Assembly: GCA_013288805.1 (NCBI GenBank)
Contig: JABDBE010000010.1
Span: forward strand, 1-64,000
Length of the DNA: 64,000 bases
Direction of reading: 5' to 3'
Source of the DNA: Acidobacteriota bacterium
GTDB taxonomy: Bacteria; Acidobacteriota; Terriglobia; Terriglobales; Acidobacteriaceae
Position numbers and translations under genes: made by a program. A model generated the notes under the pieces. The model saw only the letters and a program-made list of their open reading frames with translations. It searched no databases and had not been told where the DNA came from. This document shows, in pieces, positions 34,573 to 43,306 of this stretch. Positions within the stretch are counted from its first letter, which is position 1; each line of letters starts with the position of its first letter.

Positions 34573-35451
34573 GTGGAGAACGTAACCCCGGCAGCGATTG
34601 CGGCTTTGGTAGTGGAGCTTGCTCCCGCGGTTGCGTTCGGCTGTGCCGCAGAGCGCATCACGCGAGCAGTGCAGCGTTGGCCGGAGGCCGCGCGCATCGG
34701 TTTTCCGGGGCTGTGTGTCCTGCCTTACGTTCTGGTTTCGGTCTCGCAGCATATCTTTCGATGGCGGTGGTTCGCGCTTTATGCCGGGCTGCCCATGGCG
34801 GTTGCGTGGTTACTGGAGAAAGCTGCCCGCGCCGATCCGGAGCAGCGTGGCGACTGGCGGGACGGCATCATTCTGTTGGCGTTTGGGCTTGCGGTAGATT
34901 TGCGCTGGTTCGACCATGCGTGGCCCACTGGACTGCGGGCGCTTAACGAATTGCTTTTGGTCGATATCGGCTTATACGGCTTTCAAGCCGTCCGCCAGCT
35001 TAGTGGAACTGGATTCGACTTTCATTTGCGCTGGAGTGACTGGAAAAGCGGACTGCGCGAGCTCCTGTTCTTCACCCCTTTGGTCTTGACGCTGGGCTGG
35101 GCGCTCGGTTTTATCCATCCTCACGCGAACTTTCCATCGGTCGGTTCGGCGGCGATGCGATGGGTTCTGATATTTTTCTTCACCGCGGTGCCGGAAGAAC
35201 TCTTCTTTCGCGGGTGGGTGCAGAATCTGCTCGAACGCCGCGTAGGCAGGCGATTTGCACTGGTGATCGCATCTGTGTTGTTCGGACTTTCGCACTTCAA
35301 TAAGCGCTCGGCGCATTTCAATTGGCGCTACGTCTTACTGGCAACGCTGGCGGGGGTTTTCTACGGACGGGCATGGCGCGACCATCGGCGCGTGGCGGCC
35401 TCGACCATCACCCACGCCAGCGTCGATTGGCTATGGGGATTGTGGTTCTAG
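34573..35451 (+). CDS. CPBP family intramembrane metalloprotease
   Basis: 292 aa from GTG 34573. About eight hydrophobic helices. The CPBP/Rce1 motifs are E208-E209-x3-R213 (PEELFFRGW), F-x3-H241 (FGLSHF) and the last motif HASVDWLWG near 284. These glutamate/histidine sets bind the catalytic metal inside the membrane. Family members act on prenylated or bacteriocin-like substrates; substrate here unknown. The gene pairs with 34198-34566. Downstream a GC hairpin CGGCAG/CTGCCG lies at 35565-35580 without a T tract. Confidence 0.88.
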   Translation: MENVTPAAIAALVVELAPAVAFGCAAERITRAVQRWPEAARIGFPGLCVLPYVLVSVSQHIFRWRWFALYAGLPMAVAWLLEKAARADPEQRGDWRDGIILLAFGLAVDLRWFDHAWPTGLRALNELLLVDIGLYGFQAVRQLSGTGFDFHLRWSDWKSGLRELLFFTPLVLTLGWALGFIHPHANFPSVGSAAMRWVLIFFFTAVPEELFFRGWVQNLLERRVGRRFALVIASVLFGLSHFNKRSAHFNWRYVLLATLAGVFYGRAWRDHRRVAASTITHASVDWLWGLWF

Positions 35452-35701
35452 GTCTCCGGAGTGCTTCGAGATCGCGGGGGGAAAGTTTTCTGAGGTTGAT
35501 GAGGTTTTTTCCTTCTGTTTGTCGCTTTGTACAGTAGGGGGAAATTTCCATCCGGGATGCGCGCCGGCAGCCTGCTGCCGCCTGTTCGGGGGATCACGCG
35601 CCAGCGGCTCTTGCGGTTCGCATCCTTGCGGTGGTTAGTGATCCTTTTTCCGCTTCGCCTGCCAGTCAATTACAATCGGTTTCGTTCTTGCTAACACTCC
35701 C

Positions 35702-36700
35702 ATGAGACTTGCACAGATTGTTTCTGCGCTGGGCGCGCGCCTGGAAAACGGCTCGCCCGATACCGAGATCACAGGCGTTGCTGGAATCGAAGAAGCCGGC
35801 GCCGGCCAACTCACTTTCGTGGCCAATCCGAAATACGCGGCTGCGGCTCGGACGACAAAAGCGTCGGCGGTTATCGTCGCTGACGACTTCCCTGCTCTCG
35901 CGACCCCGATAGTGCGGAGTAAGAATCCGTATCTGGCCTTTGCTCGCGCCATCGGTCTGTTTCATCCGGCTCGCAAATACGCCGCTGGAATACATCCCAC
36001 GGCAGTAATCCACGCCTCGGCGAGGATCGGTGAAGGCGCCCACATCGGGCCGTATGTGGTGATCGACGAGGACGTCGAGATTGGGAAGAACGCCGTTCTG
36101 CTGGCGAACGTCGTGATATACCGTTGCGTGAAAATCGGTGACAACTTCCTGGCCCATGCTCACGCGGTGGTTCGCGAGCACTGCCGGTTGGGAAATAATG
36201 TGCTGCTGCAGAACGGCGCGGTCATTGGCGCGGACGGTTTCGGATTTGCCAAAGATGATCTCGGCCACTGGCACAAAATCCCCCAGCCGATGCCAGTGGT
36301 CATCGAAGATGACGTGGAGATTCAGGCGAATTCCTGCATTGATCGCGCCAGCGTTGGCGAAACCCATATTGCTCGCGGTACGAAGATTGACAATCTGGTT
36401 CAGGTGGGTCACGGCTCACGCATCGGAGAAGATTCGCTGTTAGCGTCGCAGGTCGGCCTCGCCGGTTCGACTGAGGTTGGGAACAACGTAATCTTGACGG
36501 GGCAAGTCGGCGTCCTGGGCCATTGCAAGATCGGCAATGGCGCCATCGTTACGCCACAAAGCGGCGTTGCCGGCGACATTCCGGGCGGAGCGATCGTCAG
36601 CGGGTCTCCAGCGGTCGATCATAAGTTGTGGCTGAAGTATTCGGCGTTGCTGAGCAGATTGCCTGAGATCGCGAAGGCGGTGAGGGCAAAAAAAGACTAG
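35702..36700 (+). CDS. lpxD: UDP-3-O-acylglucosamine N-acyltransferase
   Basis: 332 aa, usual length. The N-terminal substrate domain (MRLAQIVSALGARLENG; AGQLTFVANPKYAAAARTTK) is followed by a left-handed beta helix of hexapeptide repeats (IGPYVVIDEDVEIGKNAVLL and onward), the catalytic-His region VGHGSRIGEDSLLASQ, and a C-terminal helix. It attaches the second acyl chain in lipid A synthesis, implying an outer membrane. No other lpx gene is adjacent. Confidence 0.95.
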   Translation: MRLAQIVSALGARLENGSPDTEITGVAGIEEAGAGQLTFVANPKYAAAARTTKASAVIVADDFPALATPIVRSKNPYLAFARAIGLFHPARKYAAGIHPTAVIHASARIGEGAHIGPYVVIDEDVEIGKNAVLLANVVIYRCVKIGDNFLAHAHAVVREHCRLGNNVLLQNGAVIGADGFGFAKDDLGHWHKIPQPMPVVIEDDVEIQANSCIDRASVGETHIARGTKIDNLVQVGHGSRIGEDSLLASQVGLAGSTEVGNNVILTGQVGVLGHCKIGNGAIVTPQSGVAGDIPGGAIVSGSPAVDHKLWLKYSALLSRLPEIAKAVRAKKD

Positions 36701-36771
36701 GGCCACACGATGAAGGTTCTTAACCGAGTTGGTCCCCGCTGTCACATTCGGCGCCATCGTGGAAAAGGGGC

Positions 36772-36800
36772 TTGACACGGAACCTCCGGCGGAACAAAAT
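36772..36800 (+). promoter_or_regulatory. Sigma-70-type promoter before the winged-helix gene
   Basis: TTGACA at 36772-36777 matches the consensus -35 perfectly; CAAAAT at 36795-36800 is a 4/6 match to the -10, with a 17-bp spacer. It lies 88 bp upstream of the GTG at 36888, giving an 80-nt leader. Supported by spacing and sequence only. Confidence 0.55.
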
Positions 36801-36887
36801 CTCTGAACCCATAGAGACGCGCCGTCCCGCGTCATCCGTACATCGAAAACCACCCACGTAGTTTGCGATGAATGTAGGAGTTGCGTT

Positions 36888-37361
36888 GTGCCAGAGAAAA
36901 CGGTCCGCTTCGATGATTTCCAGCTGGATTACGGTCGCTTTCAGCTCTGTCGCCGGGGTGCTCCGATACGGCTGGAGGGCCTGCCGCTGCAATTGCTCAT
37001 GTTTCTGGTCGAAAAAAGGGGACAACTGGTCACGCGCGAGCAAATCTCCTGTGAATTGTGGAGCAAGGATGTGTTCGTCGATGTCGAACAGGGAATCAAT
37101 ACTGCCATCCGCAAAATCCGCCGCGCCCTGGCGGATGACGCCGGCGAGCCACAGTACCTGCAGACCGTAGTTGGTCGGGGCTATCGCTTTGTCGCGCCCA
37201 GCGCTGAGGAAGATGCGGGCGGGCAGCCGCAAGCAGAAGCGTTTGTCATTTCGCCAGAAGAATTCGGACGGGCCATCATGACCGCGGCCGGGTTGGACCC
37301 GGAAAATCCAAGGGGAACCTCGAAGGCTTCCGCAAACGACCTACCGAAATCTGAACGTTAG
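36888..37361 (+). CDS. Stand-alone OmpR/ToxR-type winged-helix regulator
   Basis: 157 aa from GTG 36888 (AGGAG at 36876-36880). Residues about 8-105 are a Trans_reg_C winged helix: VRFDDFQLDYGRFQLCRRGA, LEGLPLQLLMFLVEKRG, QLVTREQISCELWSKDVFVD, then the wing DAGEPQYLQTVVGRGYRFVA. No receiver domain or membrane/TPR part is fused; the C-terminal 50 residues look loose. Such domains bind tandem direct repeats, and three TTCAGA repeats lie 69 bp past the stop, before the next gene. Confidence 0.88.
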   Translation: MPEKTVRFDDFQLDYGRFQLCRRGAPIRLEGLPLQLLMFLVEKRGQLVTREQISCELWSKDVFVDVEQGINTAIRKIRRALADDAGEPQYLQTVVGRGYRFVAPSAEEDAGGQPQAEAFVISPEEFGRAIMTAAGLDPENPRGTSKASANDLPKSER

Positions 37362-37429
37362 TCCCAGCAGTGCAAACCACCCGCGCGACACTTCCCTACT
37401 TGGTGGCCTGTTGGACGAGGATCCAAATC

Positions 37430-37459
37430 TTCAGATCGCTTCAGATCAATTCAGACCGT
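37430..37459 (+). promoter_or_regulatory. Three tandem 10-bp direct repeats, likely winged-helix operator
   Basis: TTCAGATCGC, TTCAGATCAA and TTCAGACCGT follow each other without gaps, so TTCAGAyC recurs exactly every 10 bp, one helical turn. OmpR/PhoB-type winged helices bind head-to-tail on such repeats with 10-11 bp period. The site lies between the regulator gene 36888-37361 and the exported-protein gene at 37559, about 100 bp upstream of the latter. Confidence 0.55.
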
Positions 37460-37558
37460 CTCCATAGACACCACCTGCGATCCGGGGCAAGATCACGAAC
37501 ATGATTTCTTCCTGGTAAGTTCCTGGAATCGAGATCAATCCATCACAGAGGTGATTTT

Positions 37559-38029
37559 ATGAACGGAATAATGAGTATCGGACGGCGAAGACTACTGGCA
37601 TCCTCGGCAATGCTATTTGGCGCGATATTTACGATCATGCTGCTTCCGGCTTATGGCCAGCAGGATGTCAGTCCCGATTGGTATGACCCTGCGCCGAACG
37701 CGGTGGCGGTTCATCCCGTGCAGGCGCCGGCGGTGGCTCATTCTTCTCAACCGGTGGTCGCTGCTCACCGGTATCAACAGATGGCTAAGTCTGTGTCGCC
37801 TGCTGCGAACTTGGCAGCGGCTCGGGTAAAGGACGTGAAGCTCGATCAAAGCGGCCATGACGCTGCTCACAGAAGCGGTGGAGTTCCGTCTGTGGGATTG
37901 GTGTCGTGCGCGGGATCCACGGCGCTCCATGCAAACCAGCACGCGCGTCCCGCCGAAGACGACTTGGCCTATCAGCCCGTCGCTTCAGCCGAAGGGTCGG
38001 CTGGGTTAGCTCCCGTTGAGCAGCGCTGA
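37559..38029 (+). CDS. Small exported protein, unknown
   Basis: 156 aa. ATG after GAGGTGA with seven-base spacing. A signal peptide with twin Arg near the start (SIGRRRLLASSAMLFGAIFT) and AYGQ-type cleavage site is followed by a low-complexity Ala/His/Val/Pro-rich region (NAVAVHPVQAPAVAHSSQPV). No domain recognised. Its promoter region carries the triple TTCAGA repeat, so it may be the target of the upstream regulator. Confidence 0.65.
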   Translation: MNGIMSIGRRRLLASSAMLFGAIFTIMLLPAYGQQDVSPDWYDPAPNAVAVHPVQAPAVAHSSQPVVAAHRYQQMAKSVSPAANLAAARVKDVKLDQSGHDAAHRSGGVPSVGLVSCAGSTALHANQHARPAEDDLAYQPVASAEGSAGLAPVEQR

Positions 38030-38094
38030 GGTGACGATCACCCCTCGTGCCCGGTTGCACCATGCCGGAGCCGATTGGGGGTGACGGTTGTCCG

Positions 38095-38209
38095 CGCAAG
38101 ATCCTTCACCCGGCTGAAGCCGGGCTTAAGGATGACGTCTTTTGTCGAGTAGTTTCACGAAGACCCATCCTGAGTGGCCGGAAGGCGATGGAGGATCTTG
38201 CGCGGGTCG
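38095..38209. repeat. Family A2 repeats as an inverted pair
   Basis: Left copy 38095-38142: GCAAGATCCTTCA, stem CCCGGC (38109-38114) / GCCGGG (38119-38124), AAGGATGACGTCTTTT. Right copy 38157-38209, inverted and diverged: ACGAAGACCCATCCTG ... GAGGATCTTGCGCGGG. The left copy shares both flanks with 7260-7308. The pair fills the gap between two convergent genes. Confidence 0.7.
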
Positions 38210-38259
38210 GGGGAGCGGGGTTCACAATCTCAGCGAGGCCTAGATTGGATCGGAGTGTC

Positions 38260-39021
38260 TCAAGCCGACGCTTTTCCTTCGTGAACCTTAGTGTCTACTG
38301 TGGTCGTTGGATTTGTCTCTTGAAGGTCGGCTGGCAGACCGCTGTCGATGACTTTCCGAACTCTCGCCATCAGGCAATCGCGGTTGCCGAAATCTTTGGG
38401 CTCGATAGGCTGGTGAAAGACTACGGTCACAATCCCCGGCTTGATCCCAAATCTTCTCTTCGGCATTACGTAGTGTGTTCCTACGATGGTTACCGGCACG
38501 ATTGGCACTCCGCACTCTTCGGCCAGATAAAAAGGCCCCTTCTTGAAGGGCAGAAGCTTGCCATCGAACGAACGATGTCCCTCAACGTAAACCGTCATGT
38601 TGAGCCCTTGATGAATTACGTCCGCAGCGGCCCGGACTGCGGCGATTCCCGATTCGCGGTTTCCACGATCCACCGGGACGAGCGACCCGAATCGCATAAG
38701 TCTTGCCAATACCGGAACACGGAACAATTCTTTTTTGACCATGATCGACATGCGGCGCGGGATCAGCGGCATCAGGATCGGCGGATCGACATTCGAGACA
38801 TGATTGGACATGAAGATATAGGTGCGAGCGGGATCGATCTTGTCCAGGCCCACGGTCCGGACCTGAATTCCCGCGAGCCGCACCCCTGTCCATGCGCCCC
38901 ACATGGTCATGCGGTAAAGCATGCTGACGTCGCCAGTTATTAATGTCCAGGGGAAGCCGATCAATGCTGCGACGGGCAGTAGTATGGCCCAGAAGCCGAG
39001 CATCACCAAGGTGCGAATCAA
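38260..39021 (-). CDS. 1-acyl-sn-glycerol-3-phosphate acyltransferase (PlsC-like)
   Basis: 253 aa. An N-terminal hydrophobic segment (about 5-28) is followed by acyltransferase motif I NHVSNVD (H74, D79), motif II near VPVDRGNRESGI and motif III VEGHRS (147-151), then motif IV GVPIVPVTIVGTHYV. It acylates lysophosphatidate or a related acceptor at the membrane. Motif III normally reads FPEGTRS; the Thr-to-His and Phe-Pro changes are unusual and could reflect another acceptor. Adjacent to mpl on the same strand, 95 bp apart. Confidence 0.88.
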   Translation of the reverse strand: MIRTLVMLGFWAILLPVAALIGFPWTLITGDVSMLYRMTMWGAWTGVRLAGIQVRTVGLDKIDPARTYIFMSNHVSNVDPPILMPLIPRRMSIMVKKELFRVPVLARLMRFGSLVPVDRGNRESGIAAVRAAADVIHQGLNMTVYVEGHRSFDGKLLPFKKGPFYLAEECGVPIVPVTIVGTHYVMPKRRFGIKPGIVTVVFHQPIEPKDFGNRDCLMARVRKVIDSGLPADLQETNPTTTVDTKVHEGKASA

Positions 39022-39115
39022 GGGCGCGCGTCCCCGAGCAAGTGAAATCCTGCGGTGGTTACTTCGAACCAGGCAACGGGACCGTGCTGGCTTGGCATGG
39101 TATAGTTCATGGCTC

Positions 39116-40570
39116 TCAGCTCAAAATCAACTTGTTCTCGGCGTTCGGACTTTGCAGCGTGGGTACACCGAGTGACTTCAGGCGCTCTGGAAGTTTCTCG
39201 TAGATGCCGCCAAAGCCTCCGTTGGAAAGAATGGCAACAACATCGCCCGAACGCAACTCGGGCGAGATCAGTTGCACAATGCCATCGACGGTGGGGACAA
39301 TCCGCGCCCGCCGGCCGTGTTTCTGGATTTGGGCTGCCACTGCTGCCAAGTCAAGGCGTTCTGCTTCTGGAATGGCTTCTGATTTGAAAACATTCGCTAC
39401 GACTACTTCATCGGCCAAGGCCAAACTTTTTGCCAACTCGTTCTGCAGCACGTTGCGCCGCAAAGTATTCGAACGCGGCTCGAGAATCGTCCACAAGCGC
39501 GCTCCCGGATAGTTAGAGCGCAACGCAGTGAGCGTACCCGCGATTGCAGTCGGATGATGTGCAAAGTCATCGATGATCGTTATGCCATTCACCTTGGCGC
39601 GGACCTCAAGGCGGCGCTTCACGCTCTTGAAGGTCTTCAACGCCGCCGCAATCTCTTCTCGGGAAATGCCGCAGTTGGCGGCCATCGCGGCAGCGGCGGT
39701 CGCGTTCCACACGTTGTATTCGCCGGCCACGGCATAATCGAAGTCCGCCCACGGCTTTCCATCGCGTACGACCGACCATGTGGTCCGTCCCGGTTCCAGA
39801 TGCAAGTCGGTAATTTTCCAAGTTGCGTTCGCGCCAGAGCCATATCGCTCGACGGGGCAGAAGGTGCGGGCCAGACAACGCTCGACGCTCTCGCCGGTAT
39901 CAAAGGCGATGATGCGGCCGCGGCGAGGAATAAGATTCACCAGTCGCTTGAAAGCGGTTTCGACGGCATCGAGATCTTTGTAGATATCGGCGTGATCAAA
40001 TTCCACCGAGGTCAGAATGATGGAGGCGGGAAAATAATGCAGGAACTTCGGCCCCTTGTCGAAGAAAGCGGTGTCGTACTCATCCCCTTCGAGGATGAAA
40101 TGCTTGCCTTGTCCCAGTTGAAAGCTGCTGCCGAAGTTTTCCGCTATGCCGCCAATGAGGAAGGATGGTTGTAAGCCGGCGGTATGAAAAATCCAAGCCA
40201 GCATGGAGGTGGTTGTGGTTTTGCCGTGGGTGCCCGCAACGACGAGCACTTCTTTGCCCCGTAGAAATTCATCGTGAAGAATCTGCGGCAGCGAACAGAA
40301 TGGAATACGCTGATCGAGTACCTGCTCCAGTTCTACATTGCCACGCGAGATGGCATTGCCCACGACCACCCGGTCCGGCTGCGGTTGCAGGTTTTGCACG
40401 GCAAACGGCGCGACCGGAATATCAAGGGACGCGAGGAAATCTGACATGGGAGGGTACGCGGCGGTGTCGGAACCGGTTACGCGAAAGCCGCGCCGCTGCA
40501 GCATTCCGGCGAGCGAAGCCATCGCCGTGCCGCAGATACCGATCAAGTGAATGTGTTTGTTCTCAGCCAT
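39116..40570 (-). CDS. mpl: UDP-N-acetylmuramate:L-Ala-D-Glu-meso-DAP ligase
   Basis: 484 aa. Mur ligase: N-terminal HLIGICGTAMASLAGML, ATP P-loop VAGTHGKTTTTSML (about 110-124), EGDEYDTAFFDKGPKFLHY typical of Mpl rather than MurC, FDHADIYKDL and C-terminal DDFAHHPTAI and EPRSNTLRRNVLQ. It joins recycled murein tripeptide to UDP-MurNAc. The upstream gene on the same strand is ldcA, which makes that tripeptide, so the two form a recycling pair. Confidence 0.94.
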   Translation of the reverse strand: MAENKHIHLIGICGTAMASLAGMLQRRGFRVTGSDTAAYPPMSDFLASLDIPVAPFAVQNLQPQPDRVVVGNAISRGNVELEQVLDQRIPFCSLPQILHDEFLRGKEVLVVAGTHGKTTTTSMLAWIFHTAGLQPSFLIGGIAENFGSSFQLGQGKHFILEGDEYDTAFFDKGPKFLHYFPASIILTSVEFDHADIYKDLDAVETAFKRLVNLIPRRGRIIAFDTGESVERCLARTFCPVERYGSGANATWKITDLHLEPGRTTWSVVRDGKPWADFDYAVAGEYNVWNATAAAAMAANCGISREEIAAALKTFKSVKRRLEVRAKVNGITIIDDFAHHPTAIAGTLTALRSNYPGARLWTILEPRSNTLRRNVLQNELAKSLALADEVVVANVFKSEAIPEAERLDLAAVAAQIQKHGRRARIVPTVDGIVQLISPELRSGDVVAILSNGGFGGIYEKLPERLKSLGVPTLQSPNAENKLILS

Positions 40571-40626
40571 GGCTCGTCATTTCAATCAGCGTAGAGCAGA
40601 CACTCTCGTCCGCTCGAAATCCAAAG

Positions 40627-41607
40627 TCAGAAGCGGTGAACAGGAGTGTCCGCCCTAAATGTGGCAGATTCCAGGATCCTAAGGCTTCCTTCGTTTCTGC
40701 CGACATCGAGCGTTGCACGTACTCCCAAAGGGAGCGTGATGTTGCGATGCGAGACGTGGCCGGATCGCAAGCCATACGCCACCGGCACGCCCAAATCACT
40801 GACCACGTGCAATACGACTTCTTCCAAAGTGTAGCCCTGATCTTTGTTCTGCACGCAATCCAGCATCTCGCCGAATACTATGCCGCGAACGTCTGCGAAC
40901 TTGCCGGCCAATTTCAGTTGCGTCAACATGCGGTCGATCTGATATGGCTTCTCGGCCATGTCTTCCATGAACAAGATCGTTCCGGCTGTATGAAGTTCAT
41001 ACGGTGTGCCCAAAGAAGCCACCAGAATCGACAGACAGCCCCCATAGAGAATGCCTTCGGCGGAGCCTTTTTGCAAAGCTTTGGCACCGGATTCGCGCCC
41101 AAACTCTAATGCCCACGCAGAAGTCCCGTTGAGCGAAGCTTCCCACGAAGCGGAATCAACCCCGTCTTCATGTGCGAAATCTTTTGTGATCATGGGACCG
41201 TGGAAGGTCACGAGGCCGGCTGCGTCCGAGATGTACGTCAGCAAACTAGTGATATCGCTGTAGCCAACGAAAATCTTGGGGTGGGTTTTGATGTTTTCGA
41301 GATTGAGAGTTTCAAGAAGATAATTGGCGCCGTATCCTCCACGGGCGCAGATAATGGCACGGACGTCATCTCGCGTGAACATTTCGTTGAGTTCGCGCGC
41401 CCGCCGATCAGCCGATCCGGCAAAATAAAGATCCTTTTCAAGGATGGAGTCAAAATAGAAAGGCTTGTAGCCGATTCGACGCAGCGTGTCGCATCCGGCT
41501 TCGAGCAGCTCGCGCTTAATGTTGCTGGCGGGAGCGATGATCCCGATCGTGTCGCCCGGCTGAAGGGCCGGCGGCTTGATACGCGGGATTGACGGGGTCG
41601 GAGGCAT
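40627..41607 (-). CDS. ldcA: LD-carboxypeptidase, S66 family
   Basis: 326 aa. S66 peptidase: nucleophile S117 in FVGYSDITSLL, the oxyanion region ARGGYGANYLL, and the Glu/His partners in GILYGGCLSILVASLGTPYE and YGLRSGHVSHRNITLPLG. It removes the terminal D-Ala from the L-Ala-D-Glu-DAP-D-Ala tetrapeptide in the cytoplasm. No signal peptide is seen, fitting a recycling role. Located 57 bp upstream of mpl, same strand. Confidence 0.92.
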   Translation of the reverse strand: MPPTPSIPRIKPPALQPGDTIGIIAPASNIKRELLEAGCDTLRRIGYKPFYFDSILEKDLYFAGSADRRARELNEMFTRDDVRAIICARGGYGANYLLETLNLENIKTHPKIFVGYSDITSLLTYISDAAGLVTFHGPMITKDFAHEDGVDSASWEASLNGTSAWALEFGRESGAKALQKGSAEGILYGGCLSILVASLGTPYELHTAGTILFMEDMAEKPYQIDRMLTQLKLAGKFADVRGIVFGEMLDCVQNKDQGYTLEEVVLHVVSDLGVPVAYGLRSGHVSHRNITLPLGVRATLDVGRNEGSLRILESATFRADTPVHRF

Positions 41608-41724
41608 CGCATCAACGTTTTAGACGGTCAATCTTAACAGGCTGCGACAAACTCGATTTGTTACTTCCGTGACTGTTGAGCAACAACGAAAATCCTGCGA
41701 GCTTTACACGGATGTAAGTGTCCG

Positions 41725-42519
41725 TTAGACGAAGAATTCACCGCGACATACCAGTTGAGCTGTGCCTCTCAGGAAAACTTCTTGTTCCCATCGCACCGTT
41801 TGCACTCCGCCGGGAGTATGCACTCGCAGTGGGGAGTCAGCTTTTTTAGTGACGATGCTCGCGACTGCGGCGGCGCACGACCCCGTCCCAGAGGACTTGG
41901 TTTCGCCCACGCCGCGCTCAAAGAACCTGGCATCGATATTTCTTTTATCGACTGGACTTACAAATTCAACGTTAATCCCCTGCTTGAAGTCACTGTGTCG
42001 ACCGATCTCGGCTGCTTCGGCCTGCCAGTTCGGCTTGAATCCGTCGACAAAGATGACGTAATGCGGATTCCCCATCGAGACCGGAATACCCCGCACTTCG
42101 CGAGAAACCAGTTTGATGGGCAACTCATTTCCGACCTCGGGCTTGCCCATGGCAATTTCAAACTCGTACTGATTGTTGTTGCGGGAGGTGAAGGTGCAGG
42201 TCTTGAGGCCAGCTCCGGTCCGGATCACAACTTTCTCTTTCGCCTGCTCAGAGCAAATGTAAGCTGCAACGCAACGCGTTCCGTTACCGGAGATTTCCGC
42301 CTCAGATCCATCCGCATTGAACAAGCGAGCCTGAACGTCGGCATCCGATGCGGGAAACAACCACTCCACTCCGTCAGCACCTACGCCTTGATGCCGTTCA
42401 CAGATACTGCGGCTGAATGCAGCCAAGTCGGCAGGAGCATGAAGACCATCAAAGATCAGGAAATCGTTTCCGCAGGCGCTCGCTTTGACAAAAGGAATGG
42501 CAGGGGCAGATAAAGTCAT
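41725..42519 (-). CDS. dapF: Diaminopimelate epimerase
   Basis: 264 aa. The two catalytic cysteines are C83 (SGNGTRCVA) and C215 (SSGTGSCAAA), with the mirror-image halves of the DapF fold. It makes meso-DAP for lysine and murein. ATG 42519 overlaps the mgtC stop by 4 bp (ATGA), so translation of the two is coupled. It lies just upstream of ldcA and mpl, whose substrates contain meso-DAP. The length is a little short of the usual 270-280 but no motif is missing. Confidence 0.94.
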   Translation of the reverse strand: MTLSAPAIPFVKASACGNDFLIFDGLHAPADLAAFSRSICERHQGVGADGVEWLFPASDADVQARLFNADGSEAEISGNGTRCVAAYICSEQAKEKVVIRTGAGLKTCTFTSRNNNQYEFEIAMGKPEVGNELPIKLVSREVRGIPVSMGNPHYVIFVDGFKPNWQAEAAEIGRHSDFKQGINVEFVSPVDKRNIDARFFERGVGETKSSGTGSCAAAVASIVTKKADSPLRVHTPGGVQTVRWEQEVFLRGTAQLVCRGEFFV

Positions 42520-43226
42520 TCAACATCCACCGGACCGAGCGGCGTCGCACTTTCAAAGACCGAAGACTGCTTGAGGCCGCGTAAAACCTGATCCTGCTGG
42601 CTGCGCGTCGCCTCCAGTTCAAATTGAACTCGCACGTGTTGTGGAGTTGCGGCAACCTGCAAATTGTCCGCTATGCCGTGGATACACTCCAGAACGCGGT
42701 TGATCTCAAGCGTAATTTCGTCGGCGTTGCGGCCGGCAACTTCGTAACCGTGCACGGCAGCTTTCAAGCCAAATCGCTCTTCCGCTTGTCCCAGCAAAAA
42801 GAGGCAGAGCAAAATCAGTCCGGTCTCAAAAATTGAGGTTAGATAAAGTCCTCCACCCACCGCCATGCCAACCGAAGCCACGACGAAGATAGTGGCCGCA
42901 GTGGTTAATCCGGTAACGAGTTTCTGGCGAGCGTGAAGAATTGAGCCAGCCCCAATAAAGCCGATGCCTGGAATGATCTGAGCCGCGATGCGGGTGTGAT
43001 CTCCGAGGTGCTCGACGGCGAGTGCATCGGAAAGGATCGTGTACATCGCTGCGCCGAGGCAGATGAAGAGATTGGTGCGCAGCCCGGCTGGGCGGTGCTT
43101 CAGTTGCCGCTCGAGTCCGATCAGACCGCCGAGAATCGTCGCCAGCACCAGGCGCGCGATCGAGACCCCAACGATCGAGGTCATCTCGTTCTGAAGCAGG
43201 TCGTAAGTGTGCTGCATCGAAGGCAT
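42516..43226 (-). CDS. MgtC/SapB family membrane protein
   Basis: 236 aa from ATG 43226 (an ATG at 43217 is as good; the frame runs to 43334 without family-like residues). Four to five helices with the MgtC signatures LGGLIGLERQLKHRPAGLRT and PGIGFIGAGSILHARQKLV, then a soluble ACT-like C-terminal domain (about 145-236: EITLEINRVLECIHGIADNL). Members affect Mg2+ and F1F0 ATPase responses; the role here is unknown. It is translationally coupled to dapF. The gene 43307 ends about 80 bp upstream. Confidence 0.88.
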   Translation of the reverse strand: MPSMQHTYDLLQNEMTSIVGVSIARLVLATILGGLIGLERQLKHRPAGLRTNLFICLGAAMYTILSDALAVEHLGDHTRIAAQIIPGIGFIGAGSILHARQKLVTGLTTAATIFVVASVGMAVGGGLYLTSIFETGLILLCLFLLGQAEERFGLKAAVHGYEVAGRNADEITLEINRVLECIHGIADNLQVAATPQHVRVQFELEATRSQQDQVLRGLKQSSVFESATPLGPVDVE

Positions 43227-43306
43227 GAGAAGGTAAGTTTGCTGGATTCTACCACTGGAAAAGTTGACGCCGAAGCCTGCGTCGTCCATGCCATTAACCG
43301 GCGTGA

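Noticed and set aside
38047-38943. 298-codon plus-strand frame from 38047
   Set aside because: Its first part covers repeat DNA and the rest is antisense to the PlsC-like acyltransferase gene.
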